Shown here in pieces: positions 12,748 to 26,163 of a stretch of DNA of 64,000 nucleotides; positions within the stretch are counted from its first letter, which is position 1; each line of letters starts with the position of its first letter. The stretch covers positions 72,321,176 through 72,385,175 of the forward strand of contig CM049316.1 of NCBI GenBank assembly GCA_026874595.1, written 5' to 3'. Both the position numbers and the translations under genes were made by a program. Under the pieces are notes generated by a model. It did not search any database. It saw only the letters and a program-made list of their open reading frames with translations, and had not been told where the DNA came from. This DNA is from Sipunculus nudus. Taxonomy: Eukaryota; Annelida; Sipuncula; Golfingiida; Sipunculidae.

Positions 12748-15700
12748 GTAAGTAAAACTTGTATTATTATATGAATGCATGGCAAAAGGTTTAAACACCG
12801 AACTTCCTGGTATTGTAATTACGTGAAGAACCTATCGATTTTCTGTGGAGAATTACTTACCCTTCTTCTACGTGAACCCTTATCCTAGTACATTGAAAAT
12901 ACCATATCTTCATGACTGTGATTAATTACAGTTGTTAATTCAAAATCTATGACATTATTCTGGCTCTTTTAAAACGTTCCGAGATTATAATATATACCAT
13001 GAAGATTTTAATTCAAACATAAGGTGGATGGAGGATTATTTAAAACATGTTAATAAAATATGGTCGTTTCTCACCGAAAGACGCAAAGCAGGCTATAAAC
13101 ACAGGTTACGTTGATTTGACCTTGGATATTAGTATATTGGATAATTATTAAATTGCATTACTTATATGTAGTAAATGCCCGGTGGCTAAAACTTGATAAT
13201 CCCTGAGCTAGAGTCCAGTGACTGTTGTTGTCCGGGGGCCAGAAAGTGAAAACCTCCCTCGCATAACAACCCCGTGAGTTTTCTCACTTGAGGTGTTCTT
13301 TACACGTATCAAGGTGTTTCCAAACATAACAGTCCTTGAAAATCATCTTTTTACAAACTCAAAATTTTACTTTTTTTTCAATTATTTTTCTGCATAGATT
13401 TATTAATTTGAACTTTTACTTTACATCATAATTGCAAACGTCTGGAAAATGCAGTGTGGTTGCATTAACTGTGACGCCAATTTTCCACACCCTACCTCTC
13501 AATTGTTCTAAAATGTGATTTTTTACAAGCCTTTTTTTGTACCAAAGGCATCCCTGAAGGATTTAGGCACATCGTTGGGTCTGAACTTGTGTAACTTCCT
13601 ACCAGCGCAAATTTATATGAATATTAAATAATAAATGAACAAATTTCCTAAAATTACACAAAATAAACAATCTGAGACACGGAGTCAAATATTTTAAGGA
13701 AAACATTTCTGCATTGTCTTTTGTAAAATAGTTGTTGCAAACTTTAGCATATCTGCAACATAGTGTTTAATTACGTTTATACGAACTTTGCTAAATTCAT
13801 TGACAATAAATATAGACGGGAACAAGAAGAATGCTATCTGTTACCCCTACCCCGTAAATATCAATGAGCCTGAACCATGAACTTCCAGGCCATTGGCCAG
13901 AAAGTGAAATCCTATCCCCCTTGGGGAAATTTTATTACCATTTTACATAGATTTTGAGGTGTTCCTAACTAAATGTTAGGTATTTCCGCACATGTCAATC
14001 TTACATACACCCTAAAATTAATCTTTTTTTCAGGAACCATGTTCTCAATTTCTCCATTTCATTTGGAATGATCTTAGTAATTAGACAATAATTTCCTTAA
14101 TATGCAACAAAATTGAACAATTCTGACACCAAATGTAATAGAAAAAACTTAGCCGTACTATATTAGTGATATTTCACATAAATGTAAAGTGCATTTTCGT
14201 ACTCTCTTAATCGTATTTTTTTTTAATTTGACAGTCGACACACACTCTTTGTCACAAAGACATATTGTGGGATCCACCCATATATTTACCGTTAGCAGAT
14301 ATTATGAGAAATACGGCTTAAAATATGTTTTTAACCAGATGATTCTTAGCTGTGCTCATCATTTCTACCTGCAAACTTAGATCTTAGTACATATCACCCC
14401 CGAACGAAATCGACTCTCAAGTTCATTTAACGAGATAAAGAGGTCAAACATACACTCAAAAAATGAGGAAGGTGTGTGTAACATAGAAAAAATGTAATAA
14501 TGTAAATAAACTTGCAATTCTCTGGAGGAGTAGTTCTACACAAATGGCACAATATCTATTGAGTCCTATAGATACCCACAAATACATAGTCCTGTTTTTT
14601 CCTGGTAACTTCATATATATATCAAATACAATGAACATACAAAAATGTAGTGGACATATACAAATACCTTTTTCCGACACAAGACAAGCAAAACTATAGC
14701 CAATTCACATTGCCAATTCACATTCACATCACAATTACCTACAAATAAAGATGGTTTATAATAATATTGATGGTCATTATAAATGGTTAATATATTATAA
14801 TTATTTTTACGGTATGGTTATAAGTGTGTACATTCTAATAACTGTTTTTTTTTTTTATTTTCCTTCCCTTAATTCCCAAAGTTTACTCCATTCACTGCTT
14901 CCTTTTTCTTAAAGTCCAATCACATTTTAAAAGTTTTCTATATTAAGCGTATATATCTCATTTGTCTTATAAATACAATCTTTTACATGTGGGGAAAAGT
15001 TCATTCTCTTTTTGATAAAGTCTTTTTGGTATGCAAACGGTAATAAATTTCTCAAATGTTGATTCTGGCGATACATTTTTAAAGCTGATTCTTACCATAA
15101 TGAGTGAAACAGATACATCTAAAATTGGATGATATTCACAGTACCTTAAGTTAGGGATTTTTTTTCAAACGAAATTTCAACAATTTTTCATTCACATATA
15201 GATAATCGTTTAGTATTTTATGCTGAAATGCCTACCATTGTTTGGCTTTACATCTTAACATTCTTCTTCTAGTATATTGTACTTTAAATTTAATGTGTCG
15301 TTTGTTTCATATTGGCTTCTCATTATCAGATCGTAATTTTGTTTCGGATTGATTTTCGATATACGTGCAAAACCATTTCTTATCTGATATTGATTCAAGC
15401 TTCCCTCGTTTTCTCTAATTTCTGTGTCAATTTTGTAAACCAATCCCCTGTTCTGCTTTAAGATTCTCCTATATGTTGAATTATCACAGATCGCTTCTTT
15501 GTTGAAGCAATATTAAAAACAAACGAGGACCATATAGAAATCTTAAGGATTCACTCTGTATGGACCCTGGATAATCCATTAATCTTTTGTGTAGGGTTTT
15601 GATCACTTGAATTTACATAAGCTGTTTTCCTAAGAATATTTGTGATCCATGATATGTTGCGTTTTCGTTTCATGATATATCATAATGTTAGGTGCTTTCT

Positions 15701-17331
15701 AGGTAACAATGAAAAAAACTTTACAAAAAAATATTCAGTCATTCTCGAAACGTGACAAAAATTAGTAAAAGATAAGAACAACCATACCGTCGTCATCATA
15801 ATGATCTCATATAGAGAGTCATCTAAGTAAATGAAAATAAAACCAATCATTTTATTAATATTAACATTAAATGTTAAAACACCAGCGGTAAGCTTAATAT
15901 GATTCATTGATTATTTTCATGAAGTCTGACCTGTAAAAATGAGGTACTACAAGCTCTTTCACCATAGCCAAATCATCTGCTGGGGGAGTATCCATTTCTG
16001 TCCAAGGTCTCAATATATTTATTTGTTAGGTGTCCATTTTTTTTCAGTATAAGACGTAATCTCAGGCGTGGTGGCGTTAGGGTGCTGCACTTGTGGCTAA
16101 AATATTTTGGATGTGATTTCCGTCAAGGCCGCCTTCCTTGCAAAGATTCTGTCCCTGTCTTTACCACATGGTTTTGCCCACTCCGCTCAATGTGTGAATG
16201 TGTACTGGCTATGCATGGGCTGCTAGCAAAATATTGAAAATATTATCTGACTGCATGCACGTCTTTGGGTTTATGTCCCCAGGTAGCAACAAAAACGTAA
16301 TCGATGAACAAACAGGCTCAATGAAAAGAAAGGCAAAGTATAAGGTCCAATCAAACTCTCTCTGGGTGTTATCAGACTACAAACACAACCCTTGTACTTG
16401 TTTGAGTGGAAAGATATAATCTTATTTTTTTTTTTTCACGAACAACATGCCTCATGCATCTTTATACCCAAGCATCTTGAGTGTCTCGCGCTTTATTATT
16501 TACCTGTGAGCCCTAAAGCCGAGTGACTACATTTTCTGCAAAACACACGATGCTGTTGGTTCCTTTAACACTATAGTTTTCTCTCCTCGGCTTACAGGCC
16601 CAACATGAATTACCTGTCACCATAATGGCCCCTGACTCATCCCCTAGCATAACATTATTCCTTTTGAATTAAAAGTGGGCAAAGTCCTATGGATATGACC
16701 GGAAACCAGGAACACTAGAAAAAAAAGGGCCCTAAAGTTACAATTTCCACCCAAATTCCTGTAACCCTACTCTGCTTTACACTTTAAAAATTAATACCCT
16801 GGTAAATATGGAAGTGTATTATTAGAAGCTTTTTGAAAAAGGACTAAAAATATGAAACTGCTAACATGGTATAATTACCACCACCTATTGTAGGTATTCT
16901 TTTTTATTTAAGTCTTTTCCATATACAGCATAATCTTATACGTTTCTATGTTGACTATCCTTTATGCCCTGGAGATCTACATTTAGGGCCATAATTGAAA
17001 ACTCCGTTTTGCTGGATATAAATCGTAAACATTGGAATGAAACAAATTTTTATCTCCAGAATAATCAGCGATGAGCCTCTTCAACTGTGCTTTTCTCATA
17101 GACTGTTTTTCTAAATATATCTAATTACATTCATGATGACAACAATTCAACCTTTTTCTTGGGGTCGTAAACCTCTCTAGATAAAAAGGAATGTATCTTT
17201 TCTTAAACAATCTCCAAAGTTTATACACATGTTATGTTACACATTTAACCAGTACATATATCTACACAAATGTTTCTTTATTAAAACCTTTGTGAAGTAA
17301 TATCGTTTTTCTTACTTCAACAATGTTACAG
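12748..17331 (+). other. Intron 1 of the DUF268 gene (predicted)
   Basis: GT-AG intron of 4,584 bp. It is AT-rich with no nested gene recognised. Two diverged blocks, at about 13,170-13,400 and 13,850-14,050, share GGCCAGAAAGTGAAA and TGAGGTGTTC in the same order, so they look like old copies of one dispersed repeat. Confidence 0.5.
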
Positions 17332-17400
17332 ATGTTTCACAAGCGGAACCGGCATGGGTGTATAACTGGGTATCCCATTTGAAGAAAACACAAAATGAAG
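17332..17400 (+). CDS. DUF268 gene, exon 2 (linker)
   Basis: A 69-base exon lies between acceptor CAATGTTACAG and donor GAAG|GTAATA. Joined to exon 1, the split codon gives Asn, and the exon reads NVSQAEPAWVYNWVSHLKKT and three more residues. That is a short luminal stem with an N-glycosylation sequon (NVS). It leaves one base, which completes a Glu codon with the first two bases of exon 3, so all three exons share one open frame. It is too short to have similarity evidence of its own. Confidence 0.6.
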
Positions 17401-17669
17401 GTAATATCTTAGTAGATTGAATTTGTTATGGTACATATCACGAAAATGGACATGCTTTAGTCCGGTTTGTGCATTACTAGGGAACCTCAAAGTAGACTTT
17501 TCTTCAAACCTAATGAACATGACGATGCGACATTTCTCTCTATGAAAATTTACAAGTCGAGACAAAACACCGGGATTTATTTAACTGCCGAAAGTATATA
17601 AAATTGTGTGACAATTCTCGAAATAGTGCACATGAAAAACACGAGATTTACAATTTTTCCATTCTTCAG

Positions 17670-18541
17670 AATTGGCTTGTGGAGAGGTATGTAGTTATAA
17701 CGGTACCAAACAGGCTGGAAGATTCTACCCATATATACAAAAACAAGTGAAATGTAACAGCATCTTACTCAGGATGGGTAGCCAACCGTCGGAGCCAATT
17801 TACCCCCCACCGAAAATTCCTCCAAAGGAGATATACAGCGACTATACTCAAAACGGACAATGTCCACTACGACTTGGTGGGTACAGTATTGGCTTTAAGC
17901 CGAAAGAGCAAGTTTCTCGGGTTTACATTACCAGACAAGAGATGGAACACCTGCTGAACAGAGACAAAATAGGAGAGATTGTTAAATACCATGACTCAGG
18001 TCTTCTTCGAGAGGTATTAAACAAATTCAAGAAGTACATAGTTGGAAAGCGCGCTCTTGTGGTTGGTACGATCAAACCATGGCTTGAAGCAATGCTGGTA
18101 AATTTAAATGTTAGTCAGGTTATTACATCAGAGTACATGCCACTGTATATAGATCATCCAAAGTTGCGCGTACAACATCCAAAAGATGTCGGTCAAGATT
18201 TCCTGTCTGGGAGGTTGAAACCATTTGATGTCGCCGCCACTTTTTCGTCTATTGAACACAGTGGTTTGGGAAGATATGGTGACCCCCTTGACCCATTTGG
18301 TGATCTTCAGGCGTTGGCTCAAGTTTGGTGTATGGTCAAACCAGGAGGAATATTATTTCTTGGGTTGCCCATGCACAGAAACAAGAATGAATGTTCTACA
18401 GTCTGGAACCTACATCGTGTCTATGGGTACCCTCGGCTTCAACACCTGACGGCGAATTGGCACGTGGTTGAAATGGGGCATTCAAGGGAAGAAAGAGAGG
18501 GATCACACTCTGTACTTGTGCTAATGAAACCCATATTGTAA
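17670..18541 (+). CDS. DUF268 domain protein (methyltransferase-like), main exon
   Basis: After acceptor ATTCTTCAG this exon carries 289 codons and a TAA. With exons 1-2 the predicted protein is 337 residues. The frame opens with Glu-Leu-Ala-Cys-Gly; there is no ATG at the exon start, which supports the upstream exons. Visible motifs, in full-length numbering: a Rossmann-like first strand and loop VVGTIKPWLEA (about 178-188), an acidic second strand TSEYMP (about 200-205), the family signature FSSIEHSGLGRYGDPLDP (about 239-256), and KPGGILFLGLP (about 271-281), which resembles the strand after motif IV of SAM methyltransferases. DUF268 proteins were first named from nematodes and have no established function. 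With the signal anchor and the sequons NVS and NGT, a type II protein of the ER or Golgi lumen is likely, and a role in glycan modification is possible but is inference. A possible poly(A) signal AATAAA lies at 19,257. Confidence 0.9.
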
Positions 18542-19040
18542 TATGAACTACGTAACTGGGCTTCTGTGACCCCTAAAACCATGCAAACATTTCAGATGAC
18601 TTCCGATACAGACTTGGGTGTCCGAACTCATTTCTTTTAGAATCATGGGATACAGTAAACATCTACCCTGCCGGTCCTCTCGTTATGTTGTCCTTGATCT
18701 TCATTTCCAAAGAAATCTCGGCCAGTATTATCATTTACATTTGGTTTGCCTAAATTGGTATCTATGTAGCAAGAGGGAGGTGCTACATAACGAAACAACT
18801 ATTTACATCTATTCCTCTCTCCCTTACATTTTATCTTTAGTTTTATTCTTATATGCATCTTTAGTATCTGCGTTTTAGTACTTAGATAAGTTCAAATCTA
18901 TATAAATAGTTGAGTTCCCGACTAAAGGTCAAACACTACAATAGTTACTCCTGCGCGAATCAGTCCTCAGCAATCAACATATTGACTGGTTTATGATGCG
19001 TCTGGATCAATACGGAATGTGCACCTGTTGAGCGGGGTCA

Positions 19041-19058
19041 TTTAGCGCCCCCTTCCGG
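19041..19058 (-). promoter_or_regulatory. CTCF-like motif
   Basis: On the minus strand it reads CCGGAAGGGGGCGCTAAA, close to the bilaterian CTCF core (AGGGGGCGCTA). It lies about 500 bp past the DUF268 stop codon. Motif match by eye only. Confidence 0.3.
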
Positions 19059-20528
19059 ATTTTAACATTAACAAAAGTAATTTGCACATCATAACGATAA
19101 GATCTGATTTTACCCTTTTGTTTAAAGGAAACGTTTGTCTTCTATAATACATTAATTATAAAATATTGTTTACAAGAAAAATCATATACAACATATTTAA
19201 AATTGTGTAAAATAATTCTCTAAATGCTAAACATAATAGTGAAAATAACACATAAAATAAAATGAAATGGAGAAAAATGGATATTGAAGTTTCTTTACTT
19301 CCTTCATACATACTTTGTGAGGGTGTGGCGCTGTAAGTGTCTCTCTCCTCTTCTACTCCTCCCGATCTTCCTGGTCCCCGGTGCGGGTAGGTGGCGGCCT
19401 CTCCTGGCTTTTGGGGGCTTGGCTTGTCGGTGGCGTCTCGACTATCAGCTTAGCAAAATTCATAGACTAAAGAGACAACCGGGGCGGTGATCCCAGATCA
19501 CCTCAACCGTGTCAGTCTAGTGACTTTAAAAGCAAGATCTAGCTAAGTTTCCTTCCGAGAACTTCCGCAACTTCCGTAAATGTATACAAGACAAATGACG
19601 GTTTCGCAGCTCAAATAAACGTGCTGTAATTCACGGTTAGTGTGGAGAACGTTTATTTATTTATTATTTTTATTTTATCTTGTAAATAAAGAAGTTTCCA
19701 CAAAAAGATGCGCGATCATATTTCTCTGGAATTCCGACTTGTGAAAAAGTTGTCATGTCCGCTTGGCGGTGGAGTTCATAAAATCGCCCACACTCAATGT
19801 GTTTACGGTTTCTAAGCCATTTATTGCTGGAAACAAGTGCCTGTGTTTGTGAACATGTTTGTTTCGCATAACTCACTAGCTAATCCCGCTATTCCTTCCT
19901 AAGAATGTAGTTTTAGGATGCCGCCTTAATGGCAAATAAAAATAATAATAATGATAACAATAATTTAAATTACAACGACAATTACTAATATAATAATAAT
20001 AATAATCATAATTTTGATAATATTAATAAAAATAACTGTATTGTTCTATGAATTTCAATGTTCACACATCATGTTTCACAGTGCCGTTTATCACGTTGAA
20101 AACCGTAGTTGTTTCAATGCTGTTAAAACTCATGCTTATTCTAGGGTGATTTTCAATGAACTTTGACTAAAATGTTTAACTAGTGTTATTCATTTTTTTT
20201 CTACATTAAAATCCTTGTAAAATTTGCGGATACACACACACATACACGCATCCATGCACTTTGCATGTACACAAGCAGACATATACACAGTCTATAGGTC
20301 TCGCGTGAGCAATAATCTCATAATAGGAATGGTTATTACCAAACCAATAACCCATCCCATGTTAAAACATATAATGACAAAAATACAAATTATTTTTATT
20401 AGCACATATAATGTAAAAAAAATTATGATCCGAAACTAATCGAATCATTTTAAGTATCATATTAATACTATAAATTATTTTATTGACGCATTTTATGTTT
20501 AGAATATGAATTAAAGTTAATCAAATAA

Positions 20529-20608
20529 TTGTGATATAGCCGTGTTAGTCTGTAGCTGAAGCGAAAGTTAAGATAAAAAGTGACGCCTTTTAGATAGACT
20601 AACTAATA

Positions 20609-20610
<2 letters not shown>
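20529..20610 (+). repeat. Dispersed repeat copy A (GCCGTGTTAGTCTGTAG family)
   Basis: Contains ATAGCCGTGTTAGTCTGTAG, then AAAAAGTGACGCCTTTTAGA and TAGACTAAC, and runs into (TA)n. A second copy with the same two blocks in the same order lies on the minus strand at 54,218-54,335. Confidence 0.75.

Positions 20611-20654
<44 letters not shown>
20611..20654. repeat. (TA)n microsatellite
   Basis: About 22 TA units directly after dispersed repeat copy A. Confidence 0.95.
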
Positions 20655-20657
<3 letters not shown>

Positions 20658-21795
20658 GGAGCTGGATCATAAACTATGCACTGTTTGAGCCCTTTGTGTA
20701 TATTTTACTCGGGGGGGGGGGGGGGGGTCGTGGACGTTTCTGCGAATTTCCCTTCTTATTAAGTTTGTTGGGTTAGTGGATGGGGTTCATTCTGCAACGA
20801 TAGTGGGCCTAATCTCTTACTATACAATTAAGGAGGGGGGATTCCTGTACGGCGGAGCGTCACATTAACTTACCAAATTGATCCGACTGGGTTTATACTG
20901 ATCAGTAAAGGGGGGGGGGGGTGGCAGCTTGGTTTCCTATGAGAGCAGGTTATTCTGCTCGTATTTTAAGTAGGACGCCTACTTACTTCGCATAAGGTGC
21001 ACGATCTGTGTGGGTTCATTCACTTAGTAAAGTTAAGGGGATGGGGGATAAAATACCTCATGAAAAATATTATGACTAGATTTCTGTTTTTAACAATCCG
21101 GGACACAAAGTTATACCATATATTAACATCAAGTTTATTTGCACTTATTTACAAGTTCTATTATGTCCTAAGAAAATGTACGTCATTTTATAATTATTTA
21201 TGATACATGTTTTTTTTTAATATTTCCTACACCAGTATATCGAATATTTTCTACCTACCAGTATATCATCATATTTCTACTATTTTAATGTAAGGCAGAA
21301 CAAAATAAAGTTAGGATGGATATAATTTGTAAGTTAATGTATTATCCATGGGTGAGGCTGAATCCCATTTTTGTTTCTAGTTGCTGATATAATGTGAGCA
21401 TATCCAATCCTGGTGATATATAATGTACACTTCATATTCGCCCGTTTTTATTTAATCTACAAACTAGTATTCCTAAATTCTCAGATCTACTGCCAGTGAC
21501 TGAAACTTCTTGCATCTTGAGAATCCTTTACTCTGAAACGAAATGTATCATATGATTTTATGGAATATGATTCCAATCCATGTTTCAAATGTATACATTA
21601 GCGATGTATTTTTGCTATCCATATGTCACTAAGTAGGTATTGTTTCGTTGAAGAGTATGTATTCTTATATTTGGTGTTTGTTTTGATCGGTGCTTCACAC
21701 CTCGGTTCCCAGCCTGAGCAGGACTGTGAAATTTGAATTCCCAAATGACATTGAACCTTGTCGCCGTTTCAACATAAATGGTTCCTCAATCACAT

Positions 21796-21812
21796 GGTAG
21801 ATGGCGCTACAG
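21796..21812 (+). promoter_or_regulatory. CTCF-like motif
   Basis: GGTAGATGGCGCTACAG resembles the CTCF core of the TAGATGGCGC type. Motif match by eye only. Confidence 0.25.
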
Positions 21813-23027
21813 TACTATAGACCAGGCTCTGACCACATCCCCGCATCATTGCTTCCACCATTAAAATGTGTCTCATTACAGCGGCAGTGGGATTCACCTG
21901 AGACCTATTGGCGACACTGTCACACACACTTATGGATTGGCCAAATCAGTATAAAGGGAGGCCCTCACTCCCCAAACCAACGCTCAAGTTAATCTGTCAG
22001 AGGTATAAACTCGTTATTCAGGTTGTTTTTTTTTTGTTATTTTTGGTAAAATTACATATTGAACGAATTGCATGTACAACTACGACGATCGACAATAATA
22101 CTGCATTTTTTGCAGTTATAAGAATTACTTTTACTAACCAGCTGCAAGAATTTTACTTTCATCAGGTAGCAAAATCTTACAGACAAGATAATCTTTTTGC
22201 TTTTTCAAGAGATATTGATGATATATGCACTCATCATGTATGTACTAAGAGATGTATCAATAATTTAATTATAGATACTTTTCACAAATAGTTGTAAAAT
22301 ACATTTGTAAAATATAGTGGTATAATTAAGGACTCCATACATATGATTCTCAACGAGACTTCCACATTTTCGAACCATTTTCATTAGCTGCAGGACACTT
22401 CTGGCCGACCTTGGCTCTCATAGGCTCTCCTTACTATATTTTATATGAGCTAGAATAAAATTAAATTAGACTTCTATATTTTCACATATGTTATTTTTCT
22501 CTTTAGGAAATTGCTGGTTGGCCTAATCTTCCATTGTCCCCTGTACGATGTACCGGCTGACGCCAACAACCCGACCACCCCCCCCCCCCCCCCCTCCGCC
22601 CGCCCCCCCCCCCCCCCCCCTCCACGGCCTTATGTCGCTTTCCGAGGCTTAGATTCGATCCAGTCATGCTCATCTTTTTGCACGCGTGGGTCATTTGGTC
22701 TTAGTTCGCTTCAAGGGTGACCATTTCTAGGTATTAACCCATTGATGTCAATTTATTTCCGTAATATAGCAGAAGTTTTTTCAAGATAATGTCGATTTGC
22801 TCAGGTACAATGGATGTGACCCTTTGATCCATTTTAAAGCGGCAATACCGGCGTGTATTGTACCATTCGTCGTGTAATTTACGTGTGACATTCATCAACG
22901 ACATTTACCGTAAATGAACAGGTAACACGGTCGTTGAGTCACAGAGCGGTTTCTCACATCTTAACAAAATCGCCCGTTGTTTTGACCGAGCTTTCGGCTT
23001 ATAAACTGATAATGTCCTACATGTTTA

Positions 23028-23121
23028 CAGGCACGGATACAGGATTTTTTAAAGGGAGGAGTCAACGGGTACCATGCATAAAAATTGTCGCCCCCCCCCC
23101 CCCCCCCCGCATCCGCGCCTG
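23028..23121. repeat. Short terminal-inverted-repeat element with a C-run core
   Basis: The left end CAGGCACGGATAC and the right end GCATCCGCGCCTG are inverted copies (11 of 13 positions), about 94 bp apart, around a C18 run (23,091-23,108). A related end, CAGGGGCGGATCC, stands alone at 5,965. The layout fits a very small non-autonomous DNA element, but I see no target-site duplication. Confidence 0.4.
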
Positions 23122-23261
23122 GTATACAAATGATTGACCACGAAAAAGGAACTCCGTGAAACCCTGAAATAGTAAAAAAAAAACAGCCCCGCTAATATGA
23201 ATGAATGTAAATTCAACCACATTAGTCATTGTCCGTAGCACGATATTCATGAAATAGATTA

Positions 23262-23885
23262 AAATGTGAGGATCCACCGTATTATTTGTTACCATCGTAC
23301 TATATGTGACCGTTGTGTTACCTGTTACAATCGTATAACATGTTTCTATCCTATTACACGTTACCATCGTATTACATGTTACCATCGTATTACATGTTAC
23401 AATAGTATTATATGTTTGCATCGTATTACCTGTTATGATCGTATAATATGTTACCATCGTATTACCTTTTACCATCGTATTAAATGTTACGATTGTATGT
23501 TAATGTAACCATCATATTATATGTTACCAACCTTTTACATGTAACGAAGAATTGCCAAAAAATGAAAAGACATGTTACAATCGTTTTACATGTTACCATC
23601 GTATTGCAGGTTACCATCGTATTGCAGGTTACCATCGTATTATATGTAACTGTCCTATTACCTGTTACCATCGTATAACATGTTTCTATCGTATAACACG
23701 TTACCATGGTATAACATGTTAACCTCGTATTATATGAAACAATCATAATACATGTTTCCGTCGTATTACATATTACTATCTTATTACATGTTTCCATCGT
23801 ATTATATGTTATTATTGTATTTTATATTTCCATCGTATTATATGTTATTATTGTATTATATGTTACCATCGTATTATACGTTGCC
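23262..23885. repeat. 18-bp minisatellite
   Basis: Degenerate tandem copies of TTACCATCGTATTACATG, about 33 units, broken once near 23,545-23,570 by unrelated sequence. The period is a multiple of three, so long stop-free frames arise on both strands: a plus-strand peptide repeat of the YHRITC type and a minus-strand repeat of the VTCNTM type over 137 and 105 codons. They are best explained by the repeat itself, not by a gene. Confidence 0.92.
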
Positions 23886-26163
23886 ATCTTTGCCAAATTG
23901 CTAAAAATGAGACAACATTAGTCGCGGTATCTGATAATCATAGCTAAAGTGATACTTGGTCTTATACAATATTATTTACAGGGTTCACACCCTATAATCA
24001 CACTACCAAGTTATGTATTCAACAATTTCTTTTCACAGGGTCAATCTTAATTTTGCAGTATTTCATTAAACCTTGACAGTTACGAGACAACCCTACGTGT
24101 CTAATCTCAAAATGGAATCATTTTGTCAAAAAATAGTGCTTTAATGAACCTAATCCTATATTGTCTCAGTGTCTCAATGTTCATCGCTTCTTTCTTCTAT
24201 TTTCATTTCTCTGTACCGTATTGTCTTTAATTCATTAACCCTAAAAGGCCAGGCTGGTCTTATTTCCTAAAGGGCTATTAAAGGAATGCATTGGTTCATA
24301 ATTCAAATAAACATATGTTTCAAATTATGTTAATAGTCAGAGGTATGCGCTTTGTGCGTGCTGTCTAATTTTAAAATGTATCCTAAAAGTTATATTTTAA
24401 ATTTGTTTTAGCATATTTGCCAACTTTATCTTGAAGTATAAAAACATAAAATTATAACAAAATGCTTTAAAAAACTGATGAACAATAATTGAAAACACAA
24501 AATTATTTTTACATATATCTTCTTAATTAAATTAAAATAAAAAACAACTCATTTGAATCAAGTTAATTTAATTGGTATTAAATTGTTCATTTTATAGCCC
24601 ATGTTCTATGCCAATACACTAACGAAGTGCGCAGTGGTTATTGGGGCAGAATCAATATATCGGTACATATCGATACGCCATATCGATACGGTTACCTGTA
24701 TGCTGCCCTTGCTGTACCGTCGTATCGATAAAACACAAAAACGGCTCGCAAATATAGGTGCAAGCTAAAGATACCTTATCTAAATTATAATCCGAGTTCT
24801 TTTTTATAAACTTCAAGTTGCTTTTTATTTTTTATAGGCCTTCTACGACTCAAATAAGACCACGTATACTCTTAGGATCAACTGGATGAAGAATGTATAT
24901 AAATTTCTTGGTGCTTCAATGACAATGGGAGACTAATATTTCCTTTTCATTTTTTTTTGGGTACGAAATATTTTATCCACAGAGATTTTAATCAGAAAGG
25001 GTACACAAAGAAAAATTAAACGGATCGTCAATACGGATCGGGTATCGCTTTAAGTATATCGTAATACATAATGTACCTGCATAGGTTGACCGATACATTG
25101 CACTCTCCGCTATGCTCAGTAAATATTGCGATGTTAAAGGGGCCCAATCACCTTTCTAACCTTTAAATGTGGACACTTATTCAAAACAAAGTCGGGAGGA
25201 GCATCTGGCAACAAGTCAGTGAAGCCAAAGCATAGCAAATAGCGTTTTGCAACAAGTAACCGTTCTACCTTCGTATATATGCAACCTGCAACCTGAGGTA
25301 ACGTTTTTTCCCCGCTAGTCAACACTGTTGTGTTTACAAAGATGTTGTTGATAAGCATATTCATACATCCTTCACGAAGGCGTTATAGGAACTTTTAAGC
25401 AACCAACATTGCCTTTAGATCTTAAAAATATGCACCGAGGAAGGAAGAAATCTCATATTTTTTTTATCAAAAGGTAGGTGAATGGGCACCTTTAATAACC
25501 AATCCTGGTACAGTCCAATAATTCTGATCAAACCAAAGATAGTCGGTTATATGTCTTTGAATTGGATGCACCATGCGAAACTCCGTTCTCTTTGATTGTA
25601 TACAATGTTATACATAGCAGCAGGCGGAGTATAGAAGATCTGTGACGACTTTAGGGTTAACTACTGCGAATCAAGGAGGTTGCAATAATGATGGCCTCAT
25701 ATACATCCGAGGATGTGACCTTTCTTACAGTAAAATTAAAGTGAGCTTCACCAAACTATTAATAATCCTCCTTCCACAAATCATTTGACTCAATGGTATC
25801 GGTACCATGTATAAATCATTATCCCTTTGATATTAGTGATCAGTAGTCAGCCTTGATTGCACTCCTTGTGGAGCGACAGATGACGTATTGAATATAATAC
25901 CTTGGCTTCAGGGACTTCTTTTATTATGCGTCTGCTTTGTCCTTAATCTATATGTTAGGACTAATTATGGTGAGCCGCACTGATGATGACCTCATGGAAT
26001 TCGAGAGTGTGTGTTTTTTTTTATATATGTACATAGCCCGGGTACAAAAGGCTCTATAAGTAAGAAGAAACGATACATGTACGTAATTGAGCTATACTAG
26101 AATATGACAAGCCTTACCCTGTCATTGTATTATAGTGTTAGAACATGAATACACAGATAAGTC
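23886..26163. other. Intergenic stretch, no gene recognised
   Basis: AT-rich sequence with the ATCGATA-rich element at 24,645-25,110 (listed separately) and no convincing open frame or splice pair. Confidence 0.45.
24645..25110. repeat. ATCGATA-rich non-autonomous element (hAT-like/MITE-like)
   Basis: The left part (24,645-24,740) has repeated TATCGATAC-type motifs on both strands, and the right part (25,020-25,105) has CAATACGGATCGGGTATCG, TATATCGTAATAC and GACCGATACATTG. Motif-rich ends around an AT-rich, non-coding core of about 300 bp are typical of non-autonomous DNA transposons. A related end occurs at 39,843. Exact ends and target-site duplication are not resolved. Confidence 0.45.

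Larger units (their letters stand above)
18542..23261. other. Intergenic stretch downstream of the DUF268 gene
   Basis: No second gene is recognised. It holds a GC-rich patch at 19,330-19,500, a CTCF-like motif at 19,041 and another at 21,796, (TA)n at 20,611, several G or C runs (20,711; 20,910; 22,578-22,620; 23,091) and a copy of a dispersed repeat at 20,529. The 127-codon frame at 21,908-22,291 matches nothing I know. Confidence 0.45.

Noticed and set aside
21908-22291. 127-codon plus-strand frame
   Set aside because: No domain, signal peptide or splice pair; the composition is that of AT-rich non-coding DNA.
22503-22720. Pro-rich or Gly-rich peptides on both strands
   Set aside because: They come from two long C runs (G on the other strand), with no domain or splice context.
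23062-23797. Minus-strand open frames of 137 and 105 codons as protein genes
   Set aside because: They lie mostly within the 18-bp minisatellite, whose period of six codons without stops explains them. The non-repeat part has no recognisable domain or splice sites.
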